From positions 1 through 64,000 of the forward strand of contig JAFEKR010000087.1 of assembly GCA_019022495.1 (NCBI GenBank): a DNA stretch of 64,000 nucleotides, given 5' to 3'. A model generated the notes under the pieces. That model searched no databases, was not told the origin of the DNA, and saw only the letters and a program-made list of their open reading frames with translations. This DNA is from Epichloe hybrida (taxonomy: Eukaryota > Ascomycota > Sordariomycetes > Hypocreales > Clavicipitaceae). The position numbers and the translations under genes are program-made. Below are positions 54,276-64,000 of this stretch, piece by piece (the first letter of the stretch is position 1; each line of letters starts with the position of its first letter).

Positions 54276-56945
54276 CAACATGGGACATTAGCAAGCTGCC
54301 TTGTGCATGCACAACCCGGTTCATTTAAGCATAGCCTGCTGTTGTGCAAGCGACTTGCTGGCATTGGCATCATTCAATTCGTGGACACCGGCCTATCGCA
54401 GGCAACTTTGCTCCGGCGATGCAACCCGTTGTGATCACTATTTGTATTATCTTTATTACTGCATTAGCAACTGTACATACATATGTACATATGTTCCACA
54501 AGCGGGATGGACAGTCAATAGTCGTGTCTTGCAAGCGGCACATCCTCCGGCGGCAGTAGCTGTGAAGTCTCACTATTACCCACAGAAACTGTTTCGAATT
54601 CCCTTCCTTTCCCTTCCTTGGACCTTGGGCCATGGACCAATGCCACTGAGTAAAAAATGCGCCCCCGATGCCCCTTTGCACCGACGTCATATTGGCAGGC
54701 ATCAACAAAGCGCTTTAATGTTTGTTCACCGTCATCGATCCGATCCAACATATGCGGCTTAAACGGGCAGACTCTTTAAAAGTTCCCCGTCGCTACCCGT
54801 TTGGGCTGTAATGTATTCCGGTCTGTGGTTGCACGGCTTATTATCAATTTATAAATGTGTGCAAGCATGCACCATGGGCCATGGCCGAGAGCAGGCATGG
54901 GAAGCATGGCAGACAAAGGGGCAAGCATGGGAGCTTGTACCCCGTACGTTTACTCCGTACGTGCACAATCCTTTGTGCTTTGCTCCCGCGCTTATGCAGG
55001 AACAGATCTTCTCCCAGGGGGGTTCTTGAGCCACTCATTCCACCAATGAAGCTTTGACTGAAACTCTCAAAAGCCCTCCGCCCATCATTTCGCGCCTCCT
55101 ACGGAATATTCCAGAGGCTTTCGCGGCCTGCGTTGACATGGCATCTCAACAAGTCACCCGCCGTCAGTCTGCGGCCTTTTCGTCGCCACGCAGCAGTGCA
55201 GCTTAATTCGATTTTCCCCATCAACCACTGGCAGTTTTCCGTGGCTGTACATACTCCGTAAGCATCCATGTGATACGGGGAAATCGAACGCGCTGGGGCG
55301 AATCCATGACCTGTCCCGACCAAGCAAGAGTTTATTTTGGGCTCATTTCATTGCAGGATTGATGCGGATTGTTGGTCATTTTCCTCCACCAGCGTTGGAC
55401 TTGTTGATAGATAAGCTTGCTGCCTTGCCTTGCCGCCACTGCACAAGCCGATGTCACTAGTTTTTATTGTGTCTGGTGCTCCTCCGCTTAAACGGTGGCA
55501 ATGTAATTAATACTTTTCGCCGCAAACATCAATTGATCAAAAAAAAGAGCCTGGCCCATACATGAAGCGGACTCAGTGGGCAATTAGGTTTTCGTCCCAT
55601 AATCTCATCGGTCCGTCGCACCATGTGAGATCGGATGTCGAAGCTCGATGCTGCCAACGTTGAACCAATGGCAGAGTCCCGGCGCTGCCACGTGAAACGA
55701 CAAAATCAGATCCAAGCGAGTGCGTCGTCACAGGTATTCGTATCGCGCAAAAGCTTTTCGCTGGATTACTCACCGAGCCGTTCATCCTGACCAAGATTCC
55801 CGTCGTTATGAAGGACATGGGAAGAAAATGCGGCCAGATCAGAAACTTGCTGCATACTTATTATTTATCCAACATGTACTCCGTAGTGACCTTTGCTCGC
55901 TGAAAACGGAACTTGGAAGATTCTTGATTCTTCTGTTGGCCCGACTTCATCTCCTAGGTTCTGCACAACACGACGTCATATTCGCACAATGGCATCCGAC
56001 TATTAGCGCTCAAATGCCTCACAACGGTCAGTCAGGTGTATTCGCTAAATTTGTCGCGTCACCATTTGACGACATAACGAAGCCTCTCTTAATGTGGGGC
56101 AACTATCTCGGACGGAACGATAGATTATTCAGCACGGAACTTTATTTTCGCGTGTTGAGCTGAGAGCAGCATTTACAACAGGAAATCGAGGGCCAGAAAA
56201 ATGGGGCGTGGCACGAGTAATACCTTGTACCTACCCATTGAGTTCGACTTTCTCATGTACCCGGATTGCGGTTACGGAACACCCACCAGTCATCTTTACC
56301 GTGAGCGCTGTTCTGCAGGACACGTCTGCCGCTCGGGACTCTCCTTATTATCGAGGAAACTCCTCCAAGATCATCATCGTCCGTCATCATGAGATCCAGT
56401 GTCACAAGCAAGCAGAGAAGGCTCCGGGAGCTCGGAGAGCTCCGACTACGGCCCGGCTGTGTGCAGAATTCACACTGTATGCTCTCTCCTGTTTACCCAC
56501 GGACAGCACAGTTGACCCTGGAGCGCATAACCACAGAGTTTTGTCCGAAAATCTCCCGCCCCGAAGTCTGACTGCAAAGTACCCCCCCCCCCCCACCACT
56601 GCACCGACTTTTTGGGCTCAGCAGAAAAGACGCAACACTCGTTGGGAATCAAAGAGACCGTCACTTTTCCGTGGGTGAGGCGATTCCGGTGATACAATCA
56701 TCTGGGGGTCTTCGGCCTGCACTGAATCCCAGATCCTCAACTCGGCCACGCTCATCCCCATCACTTTCGAACCGTTGGCATAGGCATGACTCCACGGTAG
56801 CCTTGTCGTCACCCGAGTCCCGAACAAGCATGCTGCATGCTGCGTACACAAGGCTGCCGGAATTATAGCAGCGTTCATTCTCTCAAACGACCTGTTCTTG
56901 CATCGTTCCTGTCCCTCTAGGCAGGAACCCCTCATATTTGCCATT

Positions 56946-59900
56946 ATGGAGGCACAGGTGAGTGCATGAGATGCCTGCCCGCGGCATGATCCTTGACTTT
57001 TTTCTTGTTGCATTCGAACTCTGTCTGCCCCGCCATTTCCGTGTCCTGTCCTTTGTCATACCGGACTTGCCGCTCCGTTGCGGCCCAACTTGACTGCATC
57101 GCTGCTTCACTGAACGTCAAGTCTTGACAAGAATGCTTTCGCTTTTGTTTGTGTAGATTGAGAGACTATCATGCTGACCATGACCGTTCATCCGGACCCC
57201 CTACAGGTTGAAAATGCCGTCGAAATTTTGTCCAACCCCACGTCCGACCAGTCGGTGAAGGAACAGGCCTTTGAATATCTCAACCAGCTGCGTTTTAATC
57301 CTCAAGGCTGGCAAGCATGCACGAGTCTCTTTGCGCGGACCCCACGAGCCTCCGAGGTCGTGAGAATGGTATGCCTCGAGGTCGTCAACCACGCCGTTCA
57401 CAGGCAGGGTCTTGATGCTGAGAGCTTGTCCTATTTGAGATACACACTCCTCCAATACGTCCGCCAGAGCTATGGGTCCGACGCCCAACAGGAAGCGGAT
57501 CCAGTGTCACTCCAGAACAAGCTCACCCAGACCTTGACTTACCTCTTTGTTTTTCTCTATCAGGATGGGTGGCAAAGTTTCCTCGATGATCTTTGGGAGT
57601 TGACCGGCATCTCAAACAACAGAGACAACATCAGCGGTGTTCTCTTCTATCTTCGAATTCTCTCTTCGATCCATGATGAGATTGCCGATATGCTGCTGTC
57701 ACGACAGAGCAATGACGCCAAGCGAAACACCGAACTCAAAGACCAGCTTCGAGCCCAGGACATGCATAAAGTTGCCGAAATTTGGAAACAGCTTCTTACC
57801 AAGTACAGTGACAACGACACTGTTGTGGAGCTGGTGTTGAAGGTTGTTGGCAAATGGGTCAGCTGGATGGATATATCGCTCGTCGTCAGTCAGGACATGA
57901 TCAACCTGTTGCTTCCTGTAGTCGGCCGTACCAACGCCGGTGGCGAGGATAAAGTTCGGGATACGGCCATTGACACGCTCACTGAGATTTGCGGCAAGAA
58001 AATGCGTTCAGCAGACAAGATGGAGTTGGTCTCCTTCCTCAATCTCCAGGAAATCGTCGGCCAACTTATTGGCAGTGCTCCCTTGAGCACTCACAAGGGC
58101 ACACCGAAGTATGACACTGATTTGGCCGAAGCGGTGGCCAAGCTCGTGAATACCGTCATGTCCGATATCGTCAAAGCTCTGGATGACGGTCAAATTGGCG
58201 ATGACACCAAAGAGCGAGCCAAACAGCATCTCCACGGCTTTCTCCCATTTCTCTTGCGACTCTTCGCGGACGAGTACGATGAAGTCTGCTCTACAGTCAT
58301 TCCCGCGCTTACAGACCTGCTCACCTTTCTGAGAAAGCTGGGTCAGCTTCCTCAAGACTTTTCCAGTATGCTGGCTCCAATTCTAGATGCTATTATCCGG
58401 AAGATGAGATATGACGAAACATCCACATGGGGAAACGAGGACGAGCAGACCGACGAGGCAGAGTTCCAGGAATTACGCCGAAAATTACAGAACCTGCAAA
58501 AAACGATTGCGGCTATTGACCAAGCCCTTTACATGAACATGCTCAGCAACCTGGTTGCGAACACTTTCCAAAACCTAGATCAACAAGGATCCGAAATGGA
58601 TTGGAGAGACCTCGATCTGGCACTATATGAAATGTACTTGTTCGGAGAGCTGGCATTACCGAATCAGGGCCTCGGAACCAAGAACCAGCCTTCAACTGAA
58701 GCTTCCGAAAGGCTCGTGGTCATGATGCAGAAAATGGTAGGATCCGGTATGTTGTTTGTTGACTATTTGAATCCCTGTTGAAGGCTCAATCTTCCTAACC
58801 CTGTTGCTGCGTTTCTTCGAATTTTAACATCTTTCTAGGCATCGCCACATTTTCTCATCCTGCTATTCTGCTGCAGTACATGGAAATTTGTGTACGATAC
58901 TGCATTGTTTTCGAAAGCCATCCGTCGTATATCCCGCAAGTCTTGGAGAACTTTGTCCGCCTCGTGCATCATGATCATGTCCGCATCAAAACGAGATCGT
59001 GGTATCTTTTCCACCGTTTCATTAAGCAACTTCGCAGCCAGGTTGGAAACGTCGCGGAGACTGTCATATCATCGATTGGTGATCTCTTGCCCATCAAAGC
59101 CGAGGTGCCCGGGGAGGATGCCGACGACGACATGTCATCCGATGAGTCCGATCATTCGGCCCACGCCCTATTCACCAGCCAGCTGTACCTCTTTGAGGCG
59201 ATTGGGTGCATTGCCTCGACCAGCAGCACCCCGGCTGACAAGCAAGCACTGTATGCTCGATCAGTCATGGACCCTCTGTTCCAGGACATGGAAATTCATC
59301 TTCCGCGAGCCAAGTCAGGCGACGCTCAGGCAACCCTTCAGATTCATCACATCGTCATGGCTCTTGGCACTTTAGCCCATGGATACTCGGACTGGAGCCC
59401 CGGGTCTGCGGCAACTCAGCATCACCCTCCCCCGGACAAGGCGGTCTCGGATGAGTTCTCGAGGGCAGCAGAGGCAATTCTCATCGCTCTCAACCAGCTC
59501 AACTCGTCGGCCGAGATCCGAACAGCATGTCGCTCCGCGTTCTCAAAGCTTCTCGGAGTCCTTGGTTCGGCCGTGCTGCCGCAACTGCCTCAGTGGATCG
59601 AAGGATTGTTATCTCAGAGTTCTTCCAAGGATGAAATGGCCATGTTCTTACGCTTGCTCGATCAAGTGGTGTTCGGTTTCAAGGCAGAAATCTACGACGT
59701 ACTCAATGTACTCCTCACCCCTTTGCTACAGCGCATCTTTGGAGGGCTCTCCGAGCCTATCTCCGGCACCGACGACGAAATACAGCTTGCAGAGCTTAGA
59801 CGAGAATACCTATCCTTCCTACAAATCATTTTGAATAACGGCTTGGACGGTGTGCTCATCAGCGAGGCCAACCAGGGCTTCTTTGAGCCGATGATTTCAT

Positions 59901-60355
59901 CCATCACCGAGCTGGCCAAGATGGTGGACGGGAACATTGGCCCCAGTCGACTTGCATTCACTCTCATGGCTCGAATCTCGGCTATTTGGGGTGGGCCAAA
60001 CGTTGCCACCATTTCCCAAAACCCTACTGCTCCCACTGGAGGCCCGAACCCCTCGATCCCTGGGTTTGATCGCTTCATGATTGACCGCTTCCATTCGGTA
60101 TGCTGGGAAGTGATGCGCAATCCCAGCTTCCGTCCCGCTCAAGATGCCCAGACCAAGCAGGTCCTGACAGAAATTGCCGGCCTGGAGCAAGTGATCTATA
60201 CCAAAACAGGGGATGTGTTTATTCAAGAGTTGCAAAACGGGCTGTTCCCAAGTCTAGGTATCAATGGTGAGGAGTTCCTGCGATCGCTAACAACATCGGC
60301 GGACAAGAAGGGATTTTCATCATACTTGCAAGCTCTTCTGAAGAGCAGACAGTAG
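56946..60355 (+). CDS. LOS1: Exportin-T (tRNA exportin)
   Basis: Three exons: 56946-56957 (M-E-A-Q only), 57207-58746 and 58839-60355, about 1022 residues. The tiny first exon is inferred: ATGGAGGCACAG is followed by donor GTGAGT, and a clean acceptor CTACAG joins it to VENAVEILSNP, the conserved family opening; an ATG at 57171 in the same frame would instead read MLTMTVHPDPLQ, which is unlike the family. The protein is a HEAT-repeat importin-beta relative that carries mature tRNA out of the nucleus with RanGTP. Conserved stretches include QGWQACTSLFARTPRASEVVRM, the exportin-1-like helix region (about 90-250) and HVRIKTRSWYLFHRFIKQLR after the second intron. An acidic loop (EDADDDMSSDESD) lies near residue 600. 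Length fits fungal Los1/Xpot. Intron 2 (58747-58838) has donor GTATGT and acceptor TTCTAG. Confidence 0.94.
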
Positions 60356-60780
60356 AGGGAGCAAGAGGAGGGAGGGAAAGGGAAGTAGGAGGGATGCCGC
60401 CAAAAGCATGTGAAGGCAAAGACGAAGCGATTAGCATATTGAAGACCAAGTCCCTTTTTCATCTACTTAGTCACTATCATCATACGGGGCAGCGGACTAG
60501 GTGCAACCACAGTGCATCTGAAGAAGGAAATTATTGGATGCAACAAAGAATCGCACAAGTTCATACCAGGAGTTGGAGGCAAAGCCATAGATGTTATTTT
60601 CATATTGAATTTTTTTTACAAAAAAAGAAAGATGAAAGATGTATTCGAATCCTTGATAACTTTGTTTGTGACGCTGAAAATCATTTGACTGCATTACAGA
60701 CGGAGAAAAAGCAAGAGACTTTATTGATACAATAAGCAAGACAAACGAGACAAGCAAGACAAACAAGACAAGCAAGACAG
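60356..60780. other. Convergent 3' flanks (exportin-T and Q-rich gene)
   Basis: About 425 bases. It contains a short ACAAGCAAG/ACAAACAAG repeat at 60736-60780. No gene seen. Confidence 0.4.
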
Positions 60781-62007
60781 TCAGCTTCGTCCCAAGGCCT
60801 GCTCGAGCAGCCTGAACAGCCTCTGATCCTCGGCGTCGAGTTCACAAGTGCCATCTTGCTCTGGCAGTTGTTCCGACGGCTGTTGCTTCTCTTGATCCGG
60901 TGCCCACACGATATATTCATCCAAAAACCCCTCCTCTTGCTGCTGGTCCTCCTCCAGTGCTAGCTCAGGAGCGCCGGCAGGCTCCAGGTCAGGTTCGGCA
61001 GCGCCAGCCTCTGGCTGCTGCTGTGCCTCTTGTTCCAGCTCCTGGATGAACTGGAGCAGATCCTGGTGGAGATCTTCTCCTTGGTACTGCTCTTCTTCCA
61101 AAGATTGTTGGAGCATGCTGGGGAGTTGATCGCAGTCATGATCGACTGTGGCAGCGCCGTTATGCTGCTGCTGGTGGTGCTGGTGGTGCTGCTGCTGGTG
61201 GTGCTGCTGCTGCTGGTGCTGCTGCTGGTGGGGAGATGTTGATGATGATGGTTGTGGTTGTGGTTGTGGTGGTGATGATGATGATGATGATAATAGTTCT
61301 GGTAATGATGTTGGTGGTGATGGCAGCGGTGGGAACGGCTCTTGATACGGGAACATGCCCTGTTTGCTCATGTTCCTCAGCCCACGCACCGTACGGGCGT
61401 GGCTCTTCTTCATCTCCTGCTGGGCCTTCTTGTACTGGGCCTTGGTCATGGGCCGCGCATCATCACAGACAGCGGCAGGGTTGCGCTTCTTTTCCTTTTT
61501 TTCCTTTCTGCCCAAGGCAAGCACTCTCAGGTACGGGGCTTGTTGACTCTGAGATCGGTAGGGCAAGTTGGCTTCAATCACCAACTGAGAGCTGCTTATG
61601 AAGAGGGACGTGGCTGCCGAGGCGTGACGCAGGAAACGTCGAGCCATGTCGCCATTGGGGCTTACATGGATGAACTGCCTCATGGCTTGGATGAGGGCCT
61701 CGATGTTGCGCGAGGACTGTGGCCGAGATGGCTGCATGTCGGGGCAGACCTGCCCGGTGCTGGAGCACATGGTGAGTAAGAGGAGGTCCTCGTGACGGGG
61801 GGACCTCTTCTTTGTAAAGGCCTCGAGGACCTCAGCCATGAGTTGGCTTTCGAACGGCCACGGGCTGTTGACCTTGTCGAGGGGGAAGTTATTGGCCAAG
61901 AGCCAGCCTGGTGCGAAGCGAAGGCTTTGACACCAGGCCATGATGTTGCCTCGAGTCTGCATGAGGGCTGCGGAGTCTTGCTCCATGCTAGCAATTGGGT
62001 GATACAT
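60781..62007 (-). CDS. Gln/His-rich protein of unknown function
   Basis: A single-exon frame with no recognised domain. The ATG at 62007 (MYHPIASMEQDSAALMQ) gives 408 residues; MEQDS at 61986 is an alternative. The frame stays open up to 62286, but that extra part is translated from two tandem 91-base repeats, so I do not include it. The first 150 residues (NIMAWCQSLRFAPGWLLANNFPLD..., EALIQAMRQFIHVSPNGDMARRFL) look folded and helical. A basic segment follows (GRKEKKEKKRNP and MTKAQYKKAQQEMKKSHARTVRGLRNM), then a Pro/Ser and Gln/His tract (HQQQHQQQQHHQQQ) and an acidic Gln/Glu-rich tail. This layout is seen in fungal nuclear regulators, but that is only a resemblance. A CAG/CTG-type repeat encodes the tract. 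Confidence 0.6.
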   Translation of the reverse strand: MYHPIASMEQDSAALMQTRGNIMAWCQSLRFAPGWLLANNFPLDKVNSPWPFESQLMAEVLEAFTKKRSPRHEDLLLLTMCSSTGQVCPDMQPSRPQSSRNIEALIQAMRQFIHVSPNGDMARRFLRHASAATSLFISSSQLVIEANLPYRSQSQQAPYLRVLALGRKEKKEKKRNPAAVCDDARPMTKAQYKKAQQEMKKSHARTVRGLRNMSKQGMFPYQEPFPPLPSPPTSLPELLSSSSSSPPQPQPQPSSSTSPHQQQHQQQQHHQQQHHQHHQQQHNGAATVDHDCDQLPSMLQQSLEEEQYQGEDLHQDLLQFIQELEQEAQQQPEAGAAEPDLEPAGAPELALEEDQQQEEGFLDEYIVWAPDQEKQQPSEQLPEQDGTCELDAEDQRLFRLLEQALGRS

Positions 62008-62021
62008 GATTATATACAATT

Positions 62022-62203
62022 GTATATAATATCTAAAGCTATCAGAGGTATGATAGATAGAAGTGAGGCGAGGAGGATAATGTGAGTGTGTTTCCTTGAT
62101 GGCAAGAGCTTTGTATATAATATCCAAAGCTATAAGAGGTATGATGGAAACAAGTGAGGCGAGGTTGATAATGTGAGTGTGTCTTTTGATGGCAAGAGCT
62201 TTG
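62022..62203. repeat. Two tandem 91-base repeats upstream of the Q-rich gene
   Basis: Copy one is 62022-62112 and copy two 62113-62203. Each starts GTATATAATATC, contains AGAGGTATGAT, AAGTGAGGCGAGG and ATAATGTGAGTGTGT, and ends GGCAAGAGCTTTG. They are roughly 85-90% alike by eye and include TATA-like TATATAAT words, so they may duplicate promoter sequence of the Q-rich gene. Confidence 0.88.
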
Positions 62204-62286
62204 GATAGAAAGATGGCAACGACAAGACAAGAATGGAAAGAGACATGACAAGAAAGAAAAAGACAAAAGGCAGATGGAACCTCCAT

Positions 62287-63629
62287 TAATATATAGTCAT
62301 TTCAGAAGAAAAAGCCAGGGGCACGGACTCTTTCGAAAAGGTTCTTTAGATCCCCAAAAAGGATCCAAAAAACTTTACATCCGAGGAACGAAACCATAAA
62401 GATGGAAGCACTGCCACAGAATACGACTTACAGACCACGAAATGTCTGCCTGAACCTTTTAAAAAAACCTTCCCCCCCCCCCCCTGCCCAAAGACACGCG
62501 CTAGATGAGCAAGAAACACCGAATCATGGGCTTTCCTTCCCTGAAACTGAGACTTGTCTCCTCAGGAAAGCATTGTACCTTCCACTAGACTTGAAACTAA
62601 ACATTCGTAGGGCTTTCTCTAAAAAAAAAAAAAAGAAAAAAAGGCTGACTTCCCAAGCCAGCTCGGCGTACTGACAACGCCCCCGTTTGCCACACTTTTT
62701 AGTTGCTGGTCAACGACATATAACCTTTAGTAGGTGGCAGACCTCTTTTTTCACCCAACACAAGATGTTGAATTTCGAAAAGTGGCCGAAGATGGGAAAG
62801 AAACGAAGCATTGCGATGTTGTTGCTGTTGTCCTCTGTTCCACCTGGCTCTGACGGTGACGGCGGTGACTGCGGTGGAAAAGTCTCGATTATTGTACTTT
62901 TGTGCTTGCCCCAAAATCATGCATATGATCAAAGGATACATGGCGTTCTCTGCCACTGCTACGTAATGGGGAATGATGGCTTCCCTGGAAGGTTCCACCG
63001 ACTGTGGCCGAGACGAACCAGGAATGCATGTTCGCGGTCTAGAATTTGAAGGAAAAGGGGAGAAGGGGGGGGGGGGGATCAGGTAGTAGGCAACTACACT
63101 GGAAGCAGACTGTCTGGTCGGGCGAAGGTCAAACTTCAGCAAAGATTGTCAAACATGTCCGAGGATGTATTAATGGCAGCAGGACTTTGATACGCGGATT
63201 CGTTCTTTCCATCGCAGGTTTTGGAACTTGGGGCATAAGCTTGGCATCGACGGTCTTTGTGACAAGACTCTGGAAGCCATGGCCGAGTGTCGAAGACTCA
63301 CGGAGCGAATTCTCGGGGGTTGCTTCCTGCACCACGCACCACGCACCCACGTCACGTCGTTCAAAATTGATCGACAAGTAGATAGTGTTCGTTTAGATCG
63401 AGCCTATTTCAATTTCACCTTGGTAGACCCATCCGGTCCAGTGGCTAGCCTGTTACCTGTTCAGCTTGGGCGTCTTCTCTTCGTCTTTGCAAGTTCGACA
63501 TTATTAATCTTGATTACCTCGTGTACACGCACCCAGAAGCCACACACCCAGAAGCCAGCAGAAGCCAGCAGAAGCCAGCAGAAGCCAACATCTATCAATC
63601 TCTCGGTGGCCCCCTCCCTTCTCTTTCGA
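62287..63629. other. Intergenic between Q-rich gene and TPR gene end
   Basis: About 1.3 kb with homopolymer runs (C14 near 62474, A-rich near 62621-62641, G13 near 63066) and a 10-11-base AGAAGCCAGC repeat at 63536-63585. No gene is supported. Confidence 0.4.
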
Positions 63630-64000
63630 CTAGATGACGTAGCCCCCATTGCCCAAACTCCGCCACTCTCGCACGCCCTTGGCCTCCTCCAATTCAACAC
63701 ACCACCACAGTACTTCTTTGGCCTTCTCGGCTTGTCCGCTCTCCTCATGAGCACGAGCTAGGGCAAACCATGCATCAGAGTTATCCCAGCCAGTTCCGAG
63801 GCGCGTAAGTCCGGACAGGAGGGTGAATGCACGTTCGCGTGCAGATAGGCGATCCACAAGGGGCAGCTTACTGGCCTTATAAGGGGCTGGCAACTGGTCG
63901 TATGGGCTTCTGCCGGCAGCATCTCCCTGAGGAGACAGCGGCACGGCATCAGTCTTGGTGACCGCCGGGCCAAGACCCAGTGGTGAAGACGGCAGCGTGT
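63630..64000 (-). CDS. C-terminal part of a TPR protein (possibly Ypp1/Rhf1-like), cut by the window edge
   Basis: The frame is open from the window end to TAG at 63632-63630, about 123 codons. The last 75 residues read SKLPLVDRLSARERAFTLL...GLTRLGTGWDNSDAWFALARAHEESGQAEKAKEVLWWCVELEEAKGVREW, a tetratricopeptide-type helical pair with a conserved WWCVELE end. This closely recalls the C-terminus of the fungal Rhf1 filamentation protein, the Ypp1/TTC7 relative that anchors the PI4-kinase Stt4 complex at the plasma membrane. That assignment is from memory of the ending only and stays tentative. The start and most of the gene lie outside the window. The Pro/Ser-rich linker before it (SSPLGLGPAV) is typical of disordered loops. 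Confidence 0.7.
   Translation of the reverse strand, partial: TLPSSPLGLGPAVTKTDAVPLSPQGDAAGRSPYDQLPAPYKASKLPLVDRLSARERAFTLLSGLTRLGTGWDNSDAWFALARAHEESGQAEKAKEVLWWCVELEEAKGVREWRSLGNGGYVI

Larger units (their letters stand above)
52750..56945. other. 4.2 kb gene-free stretch
   Basis: No gene is supported between the wall-protein gene and exportin-T. Open frames are short, overlap on both strands and have no family pattern. Contents: a long (GTA)n microsatellite (53452-53523), six copies of TACTCCGTA/TACGGAGTA including a perfect 18-base palindrome (54258-54275), ATGTACAT words near 54476-54492, CATGG-rich repeats near 54868-54930 and a C13 run near 56582. It may hold long promoters, untranslated RNA or decayed elements. 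Confidence 0.45.

Overview
The window is nuclear DNA from a filamentous ascomycete fungus. Genes are split by short GT-AG introns (about 45-120 bases, with CTAAC/CTGAC-type branch sequences), and the proteins are fungal families: Urb2, Pfs2, a Pex8-like peroxin, an RTA1-like protein, a Whi5-type repressor, an FSH1 hydrolase and a highly reducing polyketide synthase. The style fits Sordariomycetes and perhaps Hypocreales, but I cannot name the species from sequence alone. I support 21 protein genes, two gene relics, one short inverted-repeat transposon and one decayed Tc1/mariner copy. I see no tRNA, rRNA or CRISPR array.

Left third (1-28.4 kb), mostly housekeeping: MIC10 (cristae junctions), URB2 (60S ribosome assembly), 3-ketosphinganine reductase, NRDE2 (RNA surveillance), a PI-specific phospholipase C, a very repetitive SSGRTGG hydrophilic protein, an APH-like kinase, a PEX8-like peroxin with an in-frame stop, a TMEM170-family membrane protein, isoprenylcysteine methyltransferase (STE14), DGAT1-type acyltransferase, a relic of a hexapeptide acetyltransferase, and the cleavage/polyadenylation WD40 factor PFS2.

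Middle (28.4-40.8 kb), accessory: a decayed 3-isopropylmalate dehydrogenase tail lies beyond the 3' end of a 2200-residue reducing polyketide synthase (KS-AT-DH-ER-KR-ACP, no C-methyltransferase seen). The synthase is divergent from an FSH1-family serine hydrolase. Together they look like a two-gene polyketide unit, with the hydrolase a candidate for product release. A 522-base inverted-repeat element flanked by near-perfect 8-base duplications follows.

Right third (40.8-64 kb): a Whi5/Nrm1-type cell-cycle repressor gene with a probable GC-AG intron, aspartyl aminopeptidase, an RTA1-like membrane protein, an AT-rich mutated Tc1/mariner copy, a repeat-containing GPI-type wall protein, a gene-free 4.2 kb stretch, exportin-T (tRNA export), a glutamine/histidine-rich orphan protein, and the 3' end of a TPR protein gene that runs off the window.

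Gene order is not operonic. Neighbours are divergent, convergent or tandem singletons, and only the polyketide synthase/hydrolase pair shows a clear functional link. A 9-base motif, TACGGAGTA/TACTCCGTA, recurs at least 11 times, always outside the genes. Exon coordinates below come from reading splice signals and frame by eye and have not been tested against transcripts.
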